DNA from: Rhodospirillales bacterium
GTDB taxonomy: Bacteria; Pseudomonadota; Alphaproteobacteria; JAREAF01
Direction of reading: 5' to 3'
Assembly (NCBI GenBank): GCA_029240475.1
Contig: JAREAF010000070.1
Location: 1 to 9,855, forward strand
Length of the DNA: 9,855 nucleotides
Position numbers and translations under genes: made by a program. A model generated the notes under the pieces. That model did no database searches. It was given only the letters and a program-made list of their open reading frames with translations, and had not been told where the DNA came from. Positions 6,637 through 9,855 of this stretch are shown here, piece after piece. Position 1 is the stretch's first letter. The number at the start of each line of letters is the position of its first letter.

Positions 6637-7589
6637 CCCAGCTGCTCGAGCTCCAGGACGTGGTGAAGCACTTCCCCGTGAAGGCGACGGGCCGCGTCGT
6701 CCATGCGGTCAACGGCGTCTCGCTCTCGATGCGCCCGGGCGAGACGCTCGGGATCGTCGGCGAATCGGGCTGCGGAAAGTCCACGCTCGGGCGGCTGGCC
6801 TTGCGCCTCATCGAGCCCGACCGCGGAGAGGTCCGATTCGGCGGAGAGAATCTGCTCGCGCTCTCGGGGCGCGCGCTCCGGGCGAGGCGGCGCGAGATGC
6901 AGATCGTCTTCCAGGACCCCTATGCCTCGCTCGACCCGCGCCAGTCGGTGGCGGATATCCTCGCCGAGCCGCTGAAGATCCATGGGCTCGGCAACGGAAA
7001 GGCCCGCCGAGAGCGCGTCGCCAAGCTGCTGCAGCAGGTCGGGCTGCCGGAGGATGCCGCCCGCCGCTACCCGCACGAATTCTCCGGCGGCCAGCGGCAG
7101 CGCATCGGCATCGCCCGCGCGATCGCGCTGGAGCCCAAGCTGATCGTGGCCGACGAGCCGGTCTCGGCGCTCGACGTGTCAATCCAGTCGCAGATCCTGA
7201 ACCTGCTCGTGGACCTCAAGCGCGCGCTGGGGCTCTCCTACATCTTCATCTCGCACGACCTTGCGGTGGTCGAATACATCTCCGACCGCGTGGCGGTGAT
7301 GTATCTGGGCCATATCGTCGAGACCGGCACCGCGGCCGACCTCTATGCCGCGCCCGCGCACCCCTATACGCAGGCGCTCATCTCGGCGATCCCGGACCCC
7401 GACCCCGACCGGCCGCGCCAGCGCGTCGTGCTGGGTGGCGACGTGCCCAATCCCGAGCAGCCGCCGACCGGCTGCCCGTTCCATCCGCGCTGCCCGAAGG
7501 CGCAGCCCATCTGCTCGGTCGAGATGCCGCCGGCCAAGAATGTCGGCACCGAGGAGCGCCCGCACCTCGTGCGCTGCCACATGTACTGA
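6633..7589 (+). CDS. ABC transporter ATP-binding protein, DppF/OppF family
   Basis: A 318-residue second ATPase, completing the five-protein importer. From the GTG at 6633 it begins MTQLLELQDVVKHFPVKATG, the KHFPV being typical of DppF/OppF proteins. Motifs are Walker A GESGCGKS (43-50), Q-loop IVFQDPYASLDPR (91-103), signature FSGGQRQR (150-157), Walker B LIVADEPVSALD (170-181), switch His208 in ISHDLAVV, and the C-terminal transporter domain with TGCPFHPRCP (279-288). The start overlaps the upstream stop as GTGA, exactly as at the previous junction, which favours it over an in-frame TTG at 6612. All catalytic residues are intact. Two distinct ATPase genes with full motif sets indicate an asymmetric DF-type motor rather than a homodimer. 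Confidence 0.95.
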   Translation: MTQLLELQDVVKHFPVKATGRVVHAVNGVSLSMRPGETLGIVGESGCGKSTLGRLALRLIEPDRGEVRFGGENLLALSGRALRARRREMQIVFQDPYASLDPRQSVADILAEPLKIHGLGNGKARRERVAKLLQQVGLPEDAARRYPHEFSGGQRQRIGIARAIALEPKLIVADEPVSALDVSIQSQILNLLVDLKRALGLSYIFISHDLAVVEYISDRVAVMYLGHIVETGTAADLYAAPAHPYTQALISAIPDPDPDRPRQRVVLGGDVPNPEQPPTGCPFHPRCPKAQPICSVEMPPAKNVGTEERPHLVRCHMY

Positions 7590-7600
7590 GGCCCGCACCG

Positions 7601-8086
7601 ATGCCGGTCAAAGTCCGCCGCGCGCGTGTCGGGGACAGGGCAGCGATCATCGAGATGGCGAACGCGCTCAACCTCTACGAGGGCAAGGCGCCGACACCGC
7701 TAACGGAGGACGGCTTGGCGCGGCACATGTTCGGGCGGCGGCGCATCCTCTCCTGCGTCCTTGCCGAGCTGGACGGCGCACTCGTGGGCTATGCCGCCTT
7801 TCAGCCGAGCTTCGACATGGAGACCGGCTCCAGCGGGATCTATATGTCCGACCTGTTCGTCCGGGAGGAAGCGCGCCGGCGCGGCGTCGGCCGCGCGCTG
7901 ATGCAATGGCTGGCGCGCGAGGCGCTCCGCCGCGGCGGCGCCTGGCTCGGCTGGGGTGTCATGAAATCCAACGCCGAGGCGCAGGCCTTCTACCGCGCCG
8001 TCGGCGGCGGGCCCGTGGAGGTGGAGATCTACTCCGTGGCGTGCGACCAGCTGCTCGGGCGCTCGAAAGCCCCGCCCGATCAGTAG
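7601..8086 (+). CDS. GNAT family N-acetyltransferase
   Basis: A 161-residue Gcn5-related acetyltransferase. The fold is recognisable from the N-terminal strand and helix (VKVRRARVGDRAAIIEMANA), central strands (LAELDGALVGYAAFQ), the acetyl-CoA pyrophosphate loop RRRGVGRAL (92-100) after DLFVREEA, and the late NAEAQAFYRAVGG segment (124-136). It should transfer an acetyl group to an amine using acetyl-CoA in the cytoplasm. The acceptor is unknown; single-domain relatives acetylate polyamines, antibiotics, amino acids or protein N-termini. The ATG at 7601 is 11 bases after the DppF-like stop, with only a weak TGAGG-type ribosome site, so it is probably the last gene of the importer operon. The same frame is open far upstream but there it lies over the ATPase genes. 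Its 3' end overlaps the convergent baeRF-like gene by 7 bp. Confidence 0.9.
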   Translation: MPVKVRRARVGDRAAIIEMANALNLYEGKAPTPLTEDGLARHMFGRRRILSCVLAELDGALVGYAAFQPSFDMETGSSGIYMSDLFVREEARRRGVGRALMQWLAREALRRGGAWLGWGVMKSNAEAQAFYRAVGGGPVEVEIYSVACDQLLGRSKAPPDQ

Positions 8087-9249
8087 CGGAGCACCGCCGC
8101 CACCGGGGCGCCGAGCGGCAGCTCCTCGCGCGACAGGGTGAAGATGGTCCCGCCGTTTCGCAGCGTGTCCACCGCCGCCTGGTCCAGCAGGTCGACATCG
8201 CCCGCCTCGGGCGTGCCGCGGACGGTGACCTGGTCCTTGACTTCGTCGAAGCGGCCCCAGACCTGGCCGGAGTCCGGGAGGAAGAGCGTGTCCACCCGCG
8301 CATAGCGCGCCGCCTTGACGATCTCCGGCACCGCCGTCACGGCGCGCGCGTCGCCGCTGCCATGTAGCGCGCGCAGATGATCCAGCGCGCTCCGCTTGGC
8401 GCGGCCGAACATGGGCTGAACCAGCGGCAGGACGCGCTCATGCAGCGCATCCTCGTCGAGCGCCTCGGCATTCACCTCGACCGCTTCCTCATGCAGGTTC
8501 GGCAGCTTCGACATGTTGTGGAAGTGCCCGCTCACCTGCGGATCGCCCGCGATCACCACCGGTTCATGCCGCCCCGACAAGGCCGGGAGGAGCGCCGCGT
8601 CGAGCCGGCGCAGATATTGAATCAGCTCGACCTTGCGCAGCTCCTCCGGCGTCTCGCCGAAATTGTGTTTGCCGGGCAGCGCGCTTTCGCCGGCGTTCGT
8701 CCGCGGCCGTGGATTGGGCGGCGAGTGGGTCATCTGCTGGTAGTCGGTCTCGTCCATCACCTCCTTCACGCCTTGCGGCAGGTCTAGATCGCGCCGCTCG
8801 GACAGTCCCTCGCGGTCGCCGGCAAAGACGCGCGCACCGGCAAGGCTGACGGTAATTAGCGTGAAACGCTCGCCGCCGTCGAGCAGCGGGAGGAGCGGAC
8901 GCAGCCGGAAGCTGGAGCCGACCGTCAGCCGCTCCTCCGGCTGATATGGAAGGTCGATCGCCCGCATGAAATCCTTGGCGAGATACAAGGCGAGCCCCTC
9001 GCTGCGATGCTGCCAGAAATCGGCGCTGTCGAGCAGCTCGACGGCGGGCGCCAGGATCGCATCGGCGTCGTCGCGGCGTAGCCCGCGCGCGGTCAGGCGG
9101 TTCTCCGCCTCGTTCAGCAGGTTCTTCAGCCGGATCGGATCCTGGCGGATTTCGGCGCCGGCCCGGTGCGTGGGCATCAGGATCGACACGCCCAGCTCGC
9201 CGGCCGCTCCGGCGATCTCCAGGATCTGATCTTTCGTCAGCATGTTCAT
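8080..9249 (-). CDS. baeRF-like protein (bacterial archaeo-eukaryotic release factor-related family)
   Basis: A 389-residue soluble protein with no signal peptide or membrane segment. I recognise it from memory as resembling the bacterial proteins related to archaeo-eukaryotic release factor 1/Pelota (baeRF families). Family-like stretches are VSILMPTHRAGAEIRQDPIR (21-40) followed by LKNLLNEAENRL, FWQHRSEGLALYL (79-91), YQPEERLTVGSSFRLRPLLP (102-121), and the C-terminal ARVDTLFLPDSGQVWGRFD (317-335), DLLDQAAVDTLRNGGTIF (353-370) and PVAAVLRY (382-389). No GGQ peptidyl-tRNA hydrolysis motif is present; the corresponding central loop may be KHNFGETPEELRK (194-206). Proposed roles for such families are ribosome rescue or tRNA/ribosome interaction, mostly untested. 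ATGs at 9249 and 9243 are both plausible after a G-rich stretch. Family placement is moderately sure, function is not. Confidence 0.8.
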   Translation of the reverse strand: MNMLTKDQILEIAGAAGELGVSILMPTHRAGAEIRQDPIRLKNLLNEAENRLTARGLRRDDADAILAPAVELLDSADFWQHRSEGLALYLAKDFMRAIDLPYQPEERLTVGSSFRLRPLLPLLDGGERFTLITVSLAGARVFAGDREGLSERRDLDLPQGVKEVMDETDYQQMTHSPPNPRPRTNAGESALPGKHNFGETPEELRKVELIQYLRRLDAALLPALSGRHEPVVIAGDPQVSGHFHNMSKLPNLHEEAVEVNAEALDEDALHERVLPLVQPMFGRAKRSALDHLRALHGSGDARAVTAVPEIVKAARYARVDTLFLPDSGQVWGRFDEVKDQVTVRGTPEAGDVDLLDQAAVDTLRNGGTIFTLSREELPLGAPVAAVLRY

Positions 9250-9329
9250 GCGCTTCCCCCGAGGCAGGCGGACACGCGGGGATAACCCAAGCCGCTCGGC
9301 CCGGGTTGCATCGCCGTTGCGCGAACCAG
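9250..9329. promoter_or_regulatory. 80-bp spacer between VOC and baeRF-like genes with an interrupted hairpin
   Basis: The spacer contains a symmetrical stem-loop at 9284-9307: AACCC and GGGTT form the outer stem, then an AA/CC internal loop, then GCC/GGC inner pairing. No T-run follows on the minus strand, so it is not a standard terminator. It could be a weak terminator, an RNA processing site or an operator. A G-rich stretch (minus-strand GGGGGAAG) just before 9249 may serve as the ribosome site for the baeRF-like gene. Whether the two minus-strand genes share a transcript is undecided. Confidence 0.35.
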
Positions 9330-9701
9330 CTATTCCGGCGCGGCGATCTCGATCCGGTTGCCGGCGGGGTCCTCGATGAAAAGCCGCCGCACGCCGGGGA
9401 TGGGCCGGCGGTCCGGAAGGATGGCCACCCCAGTCTTGCGCAGGCGCTCCTCGGCGGCGGCGAGGTCCCGAACCCGGTAGCAGACGTGGCGGCGGCTGCG
9501 ATTGGCCTCGGGCCCGGCGCGGTCCTCCAGCGCCAGATGCAGCTGCACCGGGCCGACCTGGTACCAGGCGCCTTCAGCCGGATCGCCCGGGCGGGGCGCC
9601 GGCTCAAGGCCGAGGACCTCGCCATAGAAGCGCTTGGCCGCCTCCATCAGTTCGCGCGCGACGGTGACCTGGACATGGTCTAGGCCGAGGATGCCGATCA
9701 T
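9330..9701 (-). CDS. VOC family protein (glyoxalase/bleomycin resistance/dioxygenase superfamily)
   Basis: A 123-residue single-module vicinal-oxygen-chelate protein. It starts MIGILGLDHVQVTVARELME, with candidate metal ligand His9, then the RFYGEVLGLE helix-turn (24-33), LHLALED (54-60), RHVCYRV with His72, and DPAGNRIEI (111-119) with the usual terminal ligand Glu118. This pattern matches small metal-dependent VOC enzymes (lyases, dioxygenases, antibiotic-inactivating thiol transferases), which act as dimers. The individual reaction is not inferable, and a dedicated glyoxalase I or fosfomycin-resistance identity is not supported. GGGAGGGA lies just upstream of the ATG at 9701, a strong ribosome site. 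It is the first gene of the right-hand minus-strand pair, 80 bp upstream of the baeRF-like gene. Confidence 0.92.
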   Translation of the reverse strand: MIGILGLDHVQVTVARELMEAAKRFYGEVLGLEPAPRPGDPAEGAWYQVGPVQLHLALEDRAGPEANRSRRHVCYRVRDLAAAEERLRKTGVAILPDRRPIPGVRRLFIEDPAGNRIEIAAPE

Positions 9702-9759
9702 AGCGGTCCCTCCCGCTCATTGCGGACCTGTGTAACAGAGAATGTGCATCTTGACACCT

Positions 9760-9778
9760 TGCTCTCCATAGGAGAGCA
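9760..9778. promoter_or_regulatory. Perfect 19-bp inverted repeat next to TTGACA, candidate operator
   Basis: TGCTCTCCATAGGAGAGCA has two perfect 8-bp arms around ATA. On the plus strand it begins 3 bases after a consensus -35 hexamer TTGACA (9751-9756), so it would occupy the -35/-10 spacer of a promoter reading toward the right edge. The best -10 candidate is the poor GAGCAT at 9775-9780 (18-bp spacer). CTCC...GGAG dyads inside promoter spacers are known for some MerR-family sites such as BmrR, but the centre here sits a few bases further downstream, so the regulator family is left open. The site also lies about 60 bp upstream of the VOC gene and could control it instead. Confidence 0.55.
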
Positions 9779-9842
9779 TCCGGCCGCGTGAGGCTGATGA
9801 TAATCAAGAGGGAGTCGAGGGAGCTTCTGGCCATTTCGCACA

Positions 9843-9855
9843 TGGGCATTGCCCA
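9843..9855. repeat. 13-bp palindrome at the right edge
   Basis: TGGGCATTGCCCA has perfect 6-bp arms around a single T. It may continue beyond the window. Its role is unknown; it could be a second regulatory element in the same intergenic region. Confidence 0.25.

Noticed and set aside
6350..7600. Long in-frame upstream extension of the GNAT protein
   Set aside because: It overlies both ATPase genes in another frame; the GNAT fold begins exactly at the ATG at 7601.
9604..9849. 81-residue minus-strand frame upstream of and overlapping the VOC gene
   Set aside because: It has no recognisable domain, overlaps the N-terminus of a clear VOC gene out of frame, and includes the operator-like dyad.
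9788..9855. Possible start of a plus-strand gene (GTG 9788 or ATG 9797) running off the right edge
   Set aside because: Only about 20 residues are visible, with no well-spaced ribosome site and no family signature, so it is mentioned as context for the dyad and not called a gene.

Overview
The window is a GC-rich, densely coding piece of bacterial chromosome. The G/C-ending codons, the family-5 solute-binding-protein (SBP) operon and the accessory genes suggest a proteobacterium, most likely alphaproteobacterial (Rhizobiales/Rhodospirillales-like). That placement is inferred from style and family resemblance only. I see no rRNA, tRNA, CRISPR array, insertion sequence or phage gene.

Left block (minus strand, 1-1133): a short-chain dehydrogenase/reductase (SDR) cut by the left edge lies downstream of a PfpI/DJ-1-type protein. 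A strong intrinsic terminator stands between them, only about 24 bases before the SDR start codon. A 161-bp divergent intergenic region (1134-1294) with several GC-rich inverted repeats separates this block from the operon.

Central block (plus strand, 1295-8086): one compact operon encodes a complete peptide/nickel-type ABC importer in the order DppC-like permease, DppB-like permease, periplasmic SBP, acetamidase/formamidase, DppD-like ATPase, DppF-like ATPase, then a GNAT acetyltransferase. The amidase sits between the SBP and ATPase genes. Its best start is a TTG overlapping the SBP stop, and it is followed by GTGA stop/start overlaps into the first and then the second ATPase. The simplest model is that the importer takes up an amide-containing compound and the cytoplasmic amidase releases ammonia from it. 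The GNAT protein could modify the substrate or product, but that is a guess.

Right block (minus strand, 8080-9701): a VOC (glyoxalase/dioxygenase superfamily) protein lies upstream of a 389-residue protein resembling the bacterial archaeo-eukaryotic release-factor-like (baeRF) families. The latter converges on the GNAT gene and overlaps it by 7 bp. The last ~150 bp are non-coding as far as I can tell and hold a perfect 19-bp inverted repeat just after a TTGACA hexamer, which looks like an operator/promoter facing the right edge.

Most of the window is recognisable. The parts most worth following are the amidase built into the importer operon, the orphan baeRF-like protein, and the two unassigned operator-like inverted repeats. 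I found no convincing evidence of a wholly new system.
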